Shown here: piece after piece, positions 1-7,197 of the stretch
How the letters are laid out: every line of letters starts with the position of its first letter
Position numbering within the stretch: the first letter of the stretch is position 1
Assembly: GCA_964407525.1 (NCBI GenBank)
Contig: CAYOWC010000155.1
Span: 1 to 11,087 of the forward strand
Direction: 5' to 3'
Length of the DNA: 11,087 bases
Origin: DUZB01 sp964407525
GTDB taxonomy: Bacteria; Desulfobacterota; DSM-4660; Desulfatiglandales; Desulfatiglandaceae
Translations under genes and position numbers: made by a program
Notes under the pieces: generated by a model
Seen by the model: the letters and a program-made list of their open reading frames with translations, nothing else
The model's database searches: none
Told to the model about the DNA's origin: nothing

Positions 1-3
1 CAT

Positions 4-711
4 ATGAAAATTAGCGAACTTGCCAAAAAGACGAATGTTGCTAAAGAAACCATTCATTACTATGTGCGCGAAGGGCTGATCCCGCGACCCAGAAAAATGG
101 GCAGGAATGTGGCGGACTACAGTGGAGTGCATGTAGAACAGATTCTGTTGATCAAACAGATTCAGGATAATTTTTATCTCCCCTTGTCTATCATTAAAGA
201 AATTGTAGAACATCTCATTCACTCACCCGAACTCAGGTCTCTTCTTAAATTGCGAAGTGATTACTACAATCCACTGGATCAGCTTCTCGAAACCGAGACG
301 GTCGGCGAAGAGGCGTTTCAAAAGGAGACCGGCCTGGGAGCGAAATGGTTGGCCAAATTTGAAGAATGGGGAGTGATAACCTGGCAAAAACGTGGGGAAG
401 ATAAGATCTATTCACAGGATGATGTGATTATTGGTAAATTACTGGTTGATATGGATCGGGCTGGTTTTGGACCAAAAGACGGATTTGATATTGAGAATGT
501 AAAACGTTACGTAGATCTTTTTCGTGAAATCGTGCTCATGTCCCACACGGGTTATTTGCAGGCCAATCTGGAAAATTTCACGCCCGAAGAGAACCTGGAA
601 AGAGGAATCAAATGCAGAGAGCTCATGAGTCTGTTTTTTTACCATCTTTATCGGAAATTGATACGGGATGAAAATAGACGTTTTCAAAGTAGTATAAACG
701 AGGAAATATGA
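4..711 (+). CDS. MerR-family transcriptional regulator with second MerR-like domain
   Basis: This 235-aa protein is probably a DNA-binding regulator. Residues 1-70 form a typical MerR winged helix-turn-helix: ISELAKKTNVAKETIHYYV, then EGLIP, and a wing ending at Y39. Residues 98-160 repeat the same pattern in weaker form (EEAFQKETGLGAKWL, then EWGVI, then IYSQDDV), which suggests a second MerR-like fold. The C-terminus (about 165-235) is helical and carries no metal-binding cysteine cluster (single Cys at 204), so an organic effector is more likely than a metal. The ATG at position 4 gives the usual MerR start, but only 3 bp of upstream sequence are available. The gene overlaps the following dehydrogenase by 4 bp (ATGA), so the two are probably co-transcribed and translationally coupled. 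Family assignment is firm; target and effector are unknown. Confidence 0.88.
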   Translation: MKISELAKKTNVAKETIHYYVREGLIPRPRKMGRNVADYSGVHVEQILLIKQIQDNFYLPLSIIKEIVEHLIHSPELRSLLKLRSDYYNPLDQLLETETVGEEAFQKETGLGAKWLAKFEEWGVITWQKRGEDKIYSQDDVIIGKLLVDMDRAGFGPKDGFDIENVKRYVDLFREIVLMSHTGYLQANLENFTPEENLERGIKCRELMSLFFYHLYRKLIRDENRRFQSSINEEI

Positions 712-1505
712 AACAGCAGGGAAGGTTGGAGGGAAAAGTCGCTGTCATAACCGGGGCTGCCAGCGGTATCGGCCGGGCAGTGGCGGAAATCTTCGCAAAG
801 GAAAAAGCGAGAGTCGTCCTGGGGGATGCTAACGAGGAGGGCCTTCGTGAAACCCTGGAGCTTCTCAAAAAAGAAGATGCCCACGTCACCATCAAGAAGA
901 CAGATGTAGGGGTTGAGAAGGAAGTCAAAGAGCTTATAGATCTGGCCATGGTGAAATACGGACAGGTGGACATCCTCTGTAACAACGCGGGCATAATCTG
1001 TGGCATGGGGGACCTTGAAGACCAGGACGAAAATGAGTGGCACAGGGTGTTTCAGGTAAACGTCATGGGTGCCGTATTCGGGGTCAAGCATGTGGCGAAA
1101 CACATGAAGATGAAAAGAACTGGCGCTATCGTAAATACGGCATCTGTAGCAGGAATCCGCTCGGGGGCGGGCGGCAATGCCTACAGCGCCAGCAAGGCCG
1201 CGCTTATCAATTTCACCCGGACCGCTGCCTGCGATCTCGGGGGGTACAATGTACGTGTCAACGCCGTCTGTCCGGGACTCGTTGAAACGGGTATGACCAA
1301 ACCTGTTTTTGATTACGCTAGAGAGAAGGGAAAGGAAGACAGGCTCGGATACCGCTGTGAACTGAGGCGGTATGGGAGGCCTGAGGAAGTTGCCCGGGCC
1401 ATCCTTTTCCTGGCAAGTGATGATGCGAGCTTTATCACGGGCCAGGCCCTTCCCGTGGATGGCGGCAATACGGCGTCTCTTAATCTGCCCGGAATGAAAT
1501 TTTAA
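708..1505 (+). CDS. Short-chain dehydrogenase/reductase (classical SDR, FabG-like)
   Basis: This 265-aa NAD(P)-dependent oxidoreductase has the classical SDR fold. The cofactor motif TGAASGIG is at residues 15-22, and Asp40 at the end of the second strand suggests NAD(H) preference. NNAG is at 92-95. The catalytic residues N118, S146, Y159 and K163 (YSASK) are all present, and the C-terminus has the usual FITGQALPVDGG segment. Length is normal for the family. The start is the ATG overlapping the MerR stop, preceded by AGGA at 701-704. Substrate cannot be read from sequence. Beside an acyl-CoA ligase and a carboxylate-type transporter, a hydroxyacyl-CoA or alcohol dehydrogenase role is plausible (inference). 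No clear terminator is seen after the stop codon. Confidence 0.92.
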   Translation: MKQQGRLEGKVAVITGAASGIGRAVAEIFAKEKARVVLGDANEEGLRETLELLKKEDAHVTIKKTDVGVEKEVKELIDLAMVKYGQVDILCNNAGIICGMGDLEDQDENEWHRVFQVNVMGAVFGVKHVAKHMKMKRTGAIVNTASVAGIRSGAGGNAYSASKAALINFTRTAACDLGGYNVRVNAVCPGLVETGMTKPVFDYAREKGKEDRLGYRCELRRYGRPEEVARAILFLASDDASFITGQALPVDGGNTASLNLPGMKF

Positions 1506-2015
1506 CTATAAACGATCTAATCTTTGGATTTCCATTCAGACTTTTAAAAACCTGCTTGACATTTTTTCATGGATACGATTATGTGTTGAAAACGGTGTGG
1601 CACAATCATTTTATGTCCATGCCAATACCATCCTGTTTGTTCAAACGGGACTTCCTGCCGAATTACAATACGGGAATTTGGAATTGATCTTGGTAAAAAC
1701 CGAATATTTTTCAAAGATCTAGAAACCGGCTTTAGAGAACATCTTTTGCAGCAATTGCTTTCTGTAAATTTCATATCCAATTCAAACCGTGGATGATCTT
1801 GTTCATCCCCTGTTTTCCAGATTCGACTTTTCTTACGAATTACAACGACTCCCGGCGCTGCCGGCTACCGATAATCCATCGTAACTTTGAAATAGAATCT
1901 TTAAAATCTTTCCATTCCTAAAATCTGTTTTCCTGTTTGTATAGCTTTTTTAATAGTGGCTTTTCATTGGGCGGTTTTTAACAAATCAAACCCTATTATG
2001 AAGGAGGCTGGAACT
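1506..2015. other. 510-bp intergenic region without a convincing gene
   Basis: This AT-rich spacer separates the MerR/SDR pair from the transporter operon and should contain the operon promoter. A perfect TTGACA lies at 1556-1561, but its best -10 partner (GATTAT, 1577-1582) has a short 15-bp spacing. No GG-N10-GC sigma-54 promoter was found. A small hairpin GGATGA/TCATCC sits at 1791-1808, and CCGGC/GCCGG flank three bases near 1855-1867. Open frames here are short and unconvincing on both strands. One forward frame around 1655-1700 reads GIDLGKN, weakly like the start of IS110-type transposases, with nothing else to support that. Confidence 0.5.
2001..2007 (+). promoter_or_regulatory. Shine-Dalgarno site fixing the binding-protein start
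   Basis: AAGGAGG is followed by 8 nt and then ATG at 2016. It selects that ATG over two in-frame upstream ATGs (1956 and 1998), which would put non-signal-like residues ahead of a normal secretion signal. Confidence 0.85.
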
Positions 2016-3290
2016 ATGAAAAAGAGGAATCTTGGATGGAGCATTTTGATGGCGGTCTTTCTTGTGGCGAGCATCGGTTTCCCCGCCTGGGGGGCAGACG
2101 AAATCAAGATTGGTGTTATCGGTCCCATGCAGTTTACCCAGGGTGAGGGTCATTGGAATGGCGCAGTCATGGCGGCGGACGAAATCAACGCCAAGGGAGG
2201 CGTCCAGGTTGGGGATAAGAAGCTTCTCATCAAGGTGATGAAAGAGGATTCCAACGAGTTTGTAAGCCTGCCGGATGCAACCAATGCCGCGGAACTGGCC
2301 ATCAGCCGCCATAAAGTGAATTTTCTGGTGGGTGGATTCCGGACCGAAGCGGTCCTGGTTATGCAGGACATCGCCATGGACAACAAGACGATCTTCATCG
2401 GTTGCGGTGCTGCGCACCCGAAACTCTGTGGAAGGGTGAAAGAGGACTATGACCGGTATAAATACTGGTTTCGGGTAACACCTATCAATTCAAGATACCT
2501 GGTCAAGGTGGATTTTATTTTGCTGGGAATGGTGGCCAAGATCATGGCCAAGGAATTGAATATCCCCAAGATCAAGGTGGCCATAGTGGCTGAAAAGGCG
2601 GTTTGGTGCGATCCCATCGTGGGGATAGCCCAGAAGAATCTCCCCAAAATGGGAATGGAGGTGGTGGGTGTATGGAGGCCTTCCCCCGTAGCCACGGATG
2701 TGACGGCGGAACTGTCCGCCATTCAGAGCTCAGGGGCCAACATCATCTTTACCAGTTTTTCATCGTCGGTGGGGATTACCTTTGCAAAACAATGGGGGGA
2801 ACTCAAGGTCCCGGCTGCGGCGGTTGGCATCAACGTGGAGGCCCAGAAGGATGGTTTCTGGGCGGCTACGGGCGGGAAAGGGAATTACACCCTGACCATC
2901 AATACCTATGCCCGCGTCAAGATTACGGATGCGACCATTGCCTTTTTTGACGAATATCGCAAACGCTTCAAAGAAGCGCCCAACTACACCGCAGGTACCT
3001 ACGAGGCTGTTCACATCCTTGCCGATGCCGTCACCAAGGCAGGATCCCTGGATCCAGACAAGATTGTTCCGGAGTTGGAAAAAACGGACCGAAACGGTTC
3101 TGCGGGTCGTCTGGTCTTCACCGACACCCACGATGTCACATGGGGGGCCAACTTCGTTACGTCGGTCGGTACGCAGTGGCAGGATGGAAAAAACATGTGT
3201 GTCTGGCCCGTCAACTGGGAAGGGATTACCTATGAGGGTTCTGTGCCTTACAAAATTCCACCATGGGTTGTGGAGTACTATAAGAAGTAA
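2016..3290 (+). CDS. ABC transporter substrate-binding protein (Leu/Ile/Val-type, periplasmic)
   Basis: This 424-aa protein is the extracytoplasmic receptor of the transporter encoded downstream. It starts with a signal peptide: MKKR, a hydrophobic core to about residue 22, and likely cleavage around AWG/ADE (26-27). The mature protein opens with DEIKIGVIGPM, typical of the type I periplasmic-binding fold (Peripla_BP_6, LivK-like). It continues with a helix AADEINAKGG and further segments such as VNFLVGG and IKVAIVAE. It is somewhat longer than E. coli LivK, as is common in paralogues that bind aromatic or other organic acids. The ATG at 2016 was preferred because of the strong Shine-Dalgarno and the signal peptide. 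A 16-bp hairpin follows shortly after the stop. Amino acid binding cannot be excluded, but the ligase in the same operon favours a carboxylate ligand (inference). Confidence 0.93.
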   Translation: MKKRNLGWSILMAVFLVASIGFPAWGADEIKIGVIGPMQFTQGEGHWNGAVMAADEINAKGGVQVGDKKLLIKVMKEDSNEFVSLPDATNAAELAISRHKVNFLVGGFRTEAVLVMQDIAMDNKTIFIGCGAAHPKLCGRVKEDYDRYKYWFRVTPINSRYLVKVDFILLGMVAKIMAKELNIPKIKVAIVAEKAVWCDPIVGIAQKNLPKMGMEVVGVWRPSPVATDVTAELSAIQSSGANIIFTSFSSSVGITFAKQWGELKVPAAAVGINVEAQKDGFWAATGGKGNYTLTINTYARVKITDATIAFFDEYRKRFKEAPNYTAGTYEAVHILADAVTKAGSLDPDKIVPELEKTDRNGSAGRLVFTDTHDVTWGANFVTSVGTQWQDGKNMCVWPVNWEGITYEGSVPYKIPPWVVEYYKK

Positions 3291-3298
3291 ATCGTAAA

Positions 3299-3332
3299 GG
3301 AGGCCGTAATTCAATGTTGGATTGCGGCTTCC
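3299..3332 (+). repeat. Strong hairpin just downstream of the binding-protein stop
   Basis: GGAGGCCGTAATTCAA (3299-3314) can pair over its whole length with 3317-3332, giving 16 pairs including three G-U and leaving only two bases in the loop. No T-run follows, so it is not a standard intrinsic terminator. Its place after the binding-protein gene and before the permease gene suggests mRNA 3'-end protection or partial attenuation, making binding protein more abundant than permease (inference). Confidence 0.65.
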
Positions 3333-3340
3333 GTAGGGGT

Positions 3341-3361
3341 TGCGGAATGCAGAATGCGGAT
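3341..3361. repeat. Heptamer tandem repeat (TGCGGAA type, 3 units)
   Basis: Three adjacent 7-bp units TGCGGAA, TGCAGAA and TGCGGAT lie in the spacer between the binding-protein and LivH genes. The same TTGCGG word also occurs in the preceding hairpin (3323-3327 region). This is low-complexity and non-coding. Confidence 0.6.
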
Positions 3362-3403
3362 TCTGAAAAAACAATCTGATTAGATTGAAAATTCATGAAT
3401 ATC

Positions 3404-3445
3404 TGACCTCTGACTTCTGACCTCTGACTTCTGGCCTTTGTCCTT
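3404..3445. repeat. Heptamer tandem repeat (TGACYTC type, 6 units)
   Basis: Six consecutive 7-bp units occur: TGACCTC, TGACTTC, TGACCTC, TGACTTC, TGGCCTT and TGTCCTT. The first four alternate strictly and the last two are degenerate. The tract ends 16 bp before the LivH start codon, so it would lie in the leader just upstream of the ribosome-binding region. Confidence 0.8.
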
Positions 3446-3461
3446 TAACCACGGGAAACAC

Positions 3462-4331
3462 ATGATCCAGAATATTATCATTAATGGCCTTATCAACGGG
3501 AGCATATACGCCTTGCTGGCCATCGGGTTTTCCCTGGTCTTCGGGGTGGCCCGTATAGTGAATATCGCCCATACCGCCTTCTATATGCTGGCGGCATACT
3601 TTATTTATATCGGTTTTCATTATTTAGGGCTCTCTCCGTATGTGGCCATGCCCTTAGCCATTATCGCAGCGGGCCTCTTGGCCGTCATCTGTTACAAAAT
3701 TTTCATCAAACCGATAAGGGAGCATGAAGCCGCTGTTCTCATCGCCACTATCGCTCTCGCGATGGTCATTCAGGAATCGCTTCTTATTGGTTTTGGAGGC
3801 CATTACCTGGGGGTGCCGCCACTGGTATCCGGGTATTCCACCATTGCAGGCGTCAAGGTGACCAATCAGCACATCCTTGCCCTTGTGGTTGCTCTTCTGT
3901 CGCTTGTGGGTGTCAGGTTTTTTCTGATGAAGACGAGGCTGGGCCTTGCCCTGAGAGCTACGGCACAGGATAGGGAAGTGGCCAATTTGATGGGCATGAA
4001 CGAGTCTATGGTGGCCATGCTGACCATGGGGATATCGGTCATGCTGGCAGCCCTATCGGGGGCCATCGTGGTTCCCCTGTTTGTGCTGGATCCGCATATG
4101 TGGATGCATCCCCTGATCATGATGCTTGCTATCGTGGTCCTTGGCGGGCTGGGAAGCATCAAGGGAAGTTTCGTAGGTGCCTACATCCTGGCCTTTGCGG
4201 AAGTCCTGGTAGTCTTTCTGATGCCCATGGGTGCTTACCTGAAAGGTTCCGTAGCCCTCTCCATTATGATTCTGGTGCTCCTGATCAGGCCCGAAGGCCT
4301 GTTCGGGGTTGCTTTTGAGGAAGAGAGATAG
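3462..4331 (+). CDS. Branched-chain amino acid-type ABC transporter permease, LivH-like
   Basis: This is a 289-aa inner-membrane permease subunit. It is strongly hydrophobic with roughly eight membrane segments. It begins MIQNIIINGLINGSIYALLA, the standard LivH start. The cytoplasmic coupling loop GLALRATAQDREVANLMGMN (161-180) and the GGLGSIKGSFVGA segment (228-240) identify the LivH family, and RPEGLFG is near the C-terminus. I chose the ATG at 3462 over an upstream in-frame TTG at 3438, because the ATG gives the normal length and N-terminus and the TTG lies inside the heptamer repeat. The Shine-Dalgarno is weak (GGGA, 3453-3456). The LivM gene starts one base after the stop, so the two are coupled. 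Confidence 0.93.
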   Translation: MIQNIIINGLINGSIYALLAIGFSLVFGVARIVNIAHTAFYMLAAYFIYIGFHYLGLSPYVAMPLAIIAAGLLAVICYKIFIKPIREHEAAVLIATIALAMVIQESLLIGFGGHYLGVPPLVSGYSTIAGVKVTNQHILALVVALLSLVGVRFFLMKTRLGLALRATAQDREVANLMGMNESMVAMLTMGISVMLAALSGAIVVPLFVLDPHMWMHPLIMMLAIVVLGGLGSIKGSFVGAYILAFAEVLVVFLMPMGAYLKGSVALSIMILVLLIRPEGLFGVAFEEER

Positions 4332-4332
4332 A

Positions 4333-5373
4333 ATGGGAGTCATCGGGTTTTATTTTCGAAAGGTGTATACCCTTTTCACGGGCGAAGTCCTTGTCTTGCC
4401 GAGTCGGATCGCTGTGTTCGCGTTCACGGTCAGTCTCTTATTACTGCCCGTTTTCACGCAGGACTCGTACCTGCTTCGCATCCTGATCCTGACCAATATT
4501 TTTGCCATTCTGGCGGCGAGCTGGGACCTGTTGTCGGGATTTACGGGCCAGATGAATTTCGGACATGCTCTTTTCTTCGGTGTAGCTGCCTATTGCACCG
4601 GCATTCTGAATTTGCGTCTCGATATGCCGCCCTGGATAAGCATTCCCCTTGGGGCATTGGGGGCGGTTATCGCAGGACTTGTTGTGGGTATTCCCTGCCT
4701 TCGACTGCGAGGGACCTACCTGGCTCTCACGACCCTTTCCTTCCCCATTATCCTTCTGGGGCTTGTTTTTGCCATTCCCGATTTGACCGGAGGGGAGCTT
4801 GGCATATCAGGGATCGATCGTCTTTCGGGTTCCCGCCTTGGGGATTATTATATCACCTCCGTCCTGATGCTGGGACTGGGTTTTATCATGTGGAAAATCA
4901 CCGATTCCAACACCGGTATCATCCTGCACGCCATTCGGGAAGATGAAGTGGCCGTGAGGGCTTCGGGCATAAACACGACGCGTTACAAACTCCTTGCTTT
5001 CTGTCTCAGCGGGTTTTTTGCTGGGATTGCGGGGGGGCTGTACGCCCACGTCATGAGGACTGCCGGGCCTTCCACCCTGGAAGTAGCCCTTTCTTTTCAG
5101 ATCGTGATCTGGGCGGTGTTTGGGGGGATGGTATCCATTTATGGGCCCATAGCAGGTGTTTTCATCCTTTTTCCACTATTGGAATTCCTGCGTTTTCTTC
5201 CAAAGGTGCGGATGCTTGCTTTTGCCTTCATTGTATTGGTGACCCTGCTGTATATGCCGGAGGGCCTGGCGCCGTGGCTCCGCGACAAAGTAGAAAAGGA
5301 GTGCCCCAGGTGTAAGATCAGAAATGTGGCTTTGAGAAAGTCGTGCCGTGTCTGTACTGCGGAGTTGGATTAA
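4333..5373 (+). CDS. Branched-chain amino acid-type ABC transporter permease, LivM-like, with Cys4 tail
   Basis: This 346-aa protein is the second permease subunit. Family hallmarks are LSGFTGQMNFGHALFFGVAA (67-86), RLRGTYLALTTL (124-135) and the coupling loop HAIREDEVAVRASGIN (199-214), among about eight to ten membrane helices. After the usual LivM end (YMPEGLAPWL, near 307-316) a hydrophilic tail carries C324, C327, C338 and C341 in the pattern C-x2-C-x10-C-x2-C, like a zinc ribbon. By the usual topology the tail would be cytoplasmic. The ATG at 4333 lies one base after the LivH stop, behind purine-rich GAGGAAGAGAG, and is preferred over an in-frame TTG at 4309 inside LivH. The membrane role is firm; the metal-binding role of the tail is inferred. 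Confidence 0.93.
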   Translation: MGVIGFYFRKVYTLFTGEVLVLPSRIAVFAFTVSLLLLPVFTQDSYLLRILILTNIFAILAASWDLLSGFTGQMNFGHALFFGVAAYCTGILNLRLDMPPWISIPLGALGAVIAGLVVGIPCLRLRGTYLALTTLSFPIILLGLVFAIPDLTGGELGISGIDRLSGSRLGDYYITSVLMLGLGFIMWKITDSNTGIILHAIREDEVAVRASGINTTRYKLLAFCLSGFFAGIAGGLYAHVMRTAGPSTLEVALSFQIVIWAVFGGMVSIYGPIAGVFILFPLLEFLRFLPKVRMLAFAFIVLVTLLYMPEGLAPWLRDKVEKECPRCKIRNVALRKSCRVCTAELD

Positions 5374-5382
5374 ACGGGAATC

Positions 5383-5462
5383 TTGTTAAGTGGTTAAACG
5401 GTCGAATGGTTGAGTGGTGGTGACAGCCAATTTTTCAACTCAACCACTCAACTATTCGACAA
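5383..5462. repeat. Octamer repeats forming an 18-bp inverted repeat
   Basis: GTCGAATGGTTGAGTGGT (5401-5418) matches the reverse complement of 5443-5460 at 17 of 18 positions; the odd pair becomes G-U in RNA, so all 18 can pair around a 24-nt loop. Both arms are made of 8-bp units: YGGTTRAR-like words at 5383-5422 (five units) and their complements at 5439-5462 (three units). It fills the spacer between LivM and the ligase gene. No T-run follows, so a simple terminator is unlikely. Confidence 0.75.
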
Positions 5463-5486
5463 TATCTTAAGAGGAGCAAAATAAGG

Positions 5487-7196
5487 ATGAATGCGAAGGA
5501 AACCTACGCAGCAAAACCCTGGTTGGAGCACTACCCCGAAGGAGTTCCCGGGGAAGTGGATGTTCCGGATATATCGGTTCCGGAGGCATTTGACTTGATG
5601 GCGGATCGGTATGCCAATAATATCGCCCTGGTTTTTTACGGAAAAAAAATTACTTATCAGAAGCTGAAGGAATTAACGGACCGTTTTTCGGCTGCCCTGG
5701 CATCCCTGGGCGTGGTGAAGGGTGATACGGTCGCCCTGTATCTCCTGAACTGTCCTCAGTATGTGGTCGCCTATTTTGGCGCTTTGAAGGCAGGGGCCAA
5801 AGTTACTCCCATCAGTCCGGTTTATACCAGCCAGGAAGTGAAGCACCAGATCGAAGACAGCCAGGCAAGGACCGTTGTCTGTGAAGAAATATTGTATGAC
5901 AACGTGGAAAGGTCAGGAGCGGAGCTGGATCATGTTATTTTGACGGAGATCGGGGATTATCTGCCCCCATTAAAAAAACTGTTTGGGAAAAATGCCTTGA
6001 GCAAGGCCTACAGCGGAATGGCCGCGCCTACCGCTAAACATATTGAAGAGGCAGGGCTGCATCGTTTTCAGGACCTGATCAAGAAATATCCCCCCAATCC
6101 ACCTCAAATCAGTTTTGACCCCGGAGAAGACATTGCTGCCCTACCTTACACGGGAGGCACAACCGGCCTGCCGAAAGCCGCCATGATCACTCACCGCAAC
6201 ATGATAGCATTACAGAGGCAGGCTACCTCGTTCTGGCCCATGTTTAAGGAAGGGAAAGAAGTGGTGATTGCCTTTCTTCCGTTTTTTCATATTTACGGGC
6301 AGGTCGTGGTCATGTTCAACAGCCTTGTTCAGGGTTCCACTATTGTTCTTTTCACCACACCGGACATCGATGAAATATTGTCAGCCGTGGAACGGTATCG
6401 GGCGTCGGCTTTTTTCGGGGTCCCGACCCTTTTTGAATACCTGAAAGACTACGAAAAAACCGGCCGCGTCGATTGGAAAAGGCTCAAAATGATCGCCTGC
6501 GGCGCCGACACGCTTCACGAGTCCACAATCAAAGGCTGGGAGAGAAGGACCGGGTCGAAAATCATGGAAGGTTATGGCATGACCGAAACCACAGCCGTGA
6601 GCCACTCCACCCCATACCACAGGCTCAAGCCCGGATCTTTCGGGGTTCCTCTCCCGAGCGTGGAGGCGGCCATTATTGAAGTGGAGGGGACGGAATGCGT
6701 TCCAGTGGGCGAGGACGGAGAATTGATCCTCAGTGGCCCCAATATCATGCAGGGGTACTGGCGCAGGCCCGAGGGAACCGAAGAAGCTATGTTCGAGATG
6801 GATGGAAGAAGATGGTTGCGGACAGGGGACCTGGTCAGGATGGATGAAGAGGGGTATTTTCATTTCTTTGACCGAAAAAGGGATCTCATTAAATTCAAGG
6901 GGTATTCGGTTTTCGCGAGGCATGTGGAAGAAGTCCTGTACATGCACCCCAAAATAAAGGCTGCAGGAGTCGTGGGTGTTCCCGATCCGAAGGTTGGCCA
7001 GGCTATTAAGGCCTACGTGGTCCTTCAAAGCGAGGCCCGTGGAAAAATCTCCGAAGAGGAGGTTATGGAATTTTGCCGGGAGAACCTGGCCCATTACAAG
7101 GTCCCCCGGATCATTGAGTTCCGTGGAGAACTTCCAAAGACCGATGTGGGAAAAGTCTCCCGCAGGGAGCTGAGAGAAGAAGCGGGGGAGGTATAA
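5487..7196 (+). CDS. AMP-forming acyl-CoA ligase (fatty/aromatic acid-CoA ligase)
   Basis: This 569-aa cytoplasmic or membrane-associated enzyme activates a carboxylic acid with ATP to an acyl-adenylate and then to the CoA thioester. ANL-superfamily core motifs are complete: phosphate loop TGGTTGLPK (222-230), YGMTET (363-368), TGD (446-448), the hinge DRKRDLIKFKGYS (462-474), and the catalytic lysine K556 in PKTDVGK (550-556). Length and the N-terminal EHYPEGVP segment resemble long-chain FadD-type ligases, but the acid cannot be named. The ATG at 5487 is preceded by GAGGAG (5471-5476) at 10 bp. Its place between the permease and ATPase genes, with LivG starting 1 bp after its stop, implies that import and activation are coupled (inference). 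Confidence 0.93.
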   Translation: MNAKETYAAKPWLEHYPEGVPGEVDVPDISVPEAFDLMADRYANNIALVFYGKKITYQKLKELTDRFSAALASLGVVKGDTVALYLLNCPQYVVAYFGALKAGAKVTPISPVYTSQEVKHQIEDSQARTVVCEEILYDNVERSGAELDHVILTEIGDYLPPLKKLFGKNALSKAYSGMAAPTAKHIEEAGLHRFQDLIKKYPPNPPQISFDPGEDIAALPYTGGTTGLPKAAMITHRNMIALQRQATSFWPMFKEGKEVVIAFLPFFHIYGQVVVMFNSLVQGSTIVLFTTPDIDEILSAVERYRASAFFGVPTLFEYLKDYEKTGRVDWKRLKMIACGADTLHESTIKGWERRTGSKIMEGYGMTETTAVSHSTPYHRLKPGSFGVPLPSVEAAIIEVEGTECVPVGEDGELILSGPNIMQGYWRRPEGTEEAMFEMDGRRWLRTGDLVRMDEEGYFHFFDRKRDLIKFKGYSVFARHVEEVLYMHPKIKAAGVVGVPDPKVGQAIKAYVVLQSEARGKISEEEVMEFCRENLAHYKVPRIIEFRGELPKTDVGKVSRRELREEAGEV

Positions 7197-7197
7197 C

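Noticed and set aside
1556..1582. Sigma-70 promoter with perfect TTGACA
   Set aside because: Best -10 (GATTAT) is four of six at 15-bp spacing; other spacings match less well, and it lies over 400 bp from the next gene.
1598..1612. Sigma-54 promoter beginning TGGCAC
   Set aside because: The -24 half matches but the required GC at -12 is absent (TTTT instead).
1655..1700. Possible IS110-type transposase remnant (GIDLGKN in a forward frame)
   Set aside because: Only seven residues match the N-terminal motif, without downstream conserved residues or recognisable IS ends.
1544..1780. 78-aa minus-strand frame between the SDR and the binding-protein gene
   Set aside because: No recognisable domain or convincing start signal, and Cys/Arg-rich composition typical of chance frames.
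3314..3379. 21-codon open frame with AAGGAGG ten bases upstream of its ATG
   Set aside because: It runs through the hairpin and TGCGGAA heptamers, so the frame and the purine-rich site are explained by the repeat sequence; the peptide resembles nothing recognised.
3366..3390. Minus-strand intrinsic terminator (CAATCT/AGATTG stem with six T on that strand)
   Set aside because: The stem is only 6 bp and AT-rich, and no gene on the minus strand would use it.
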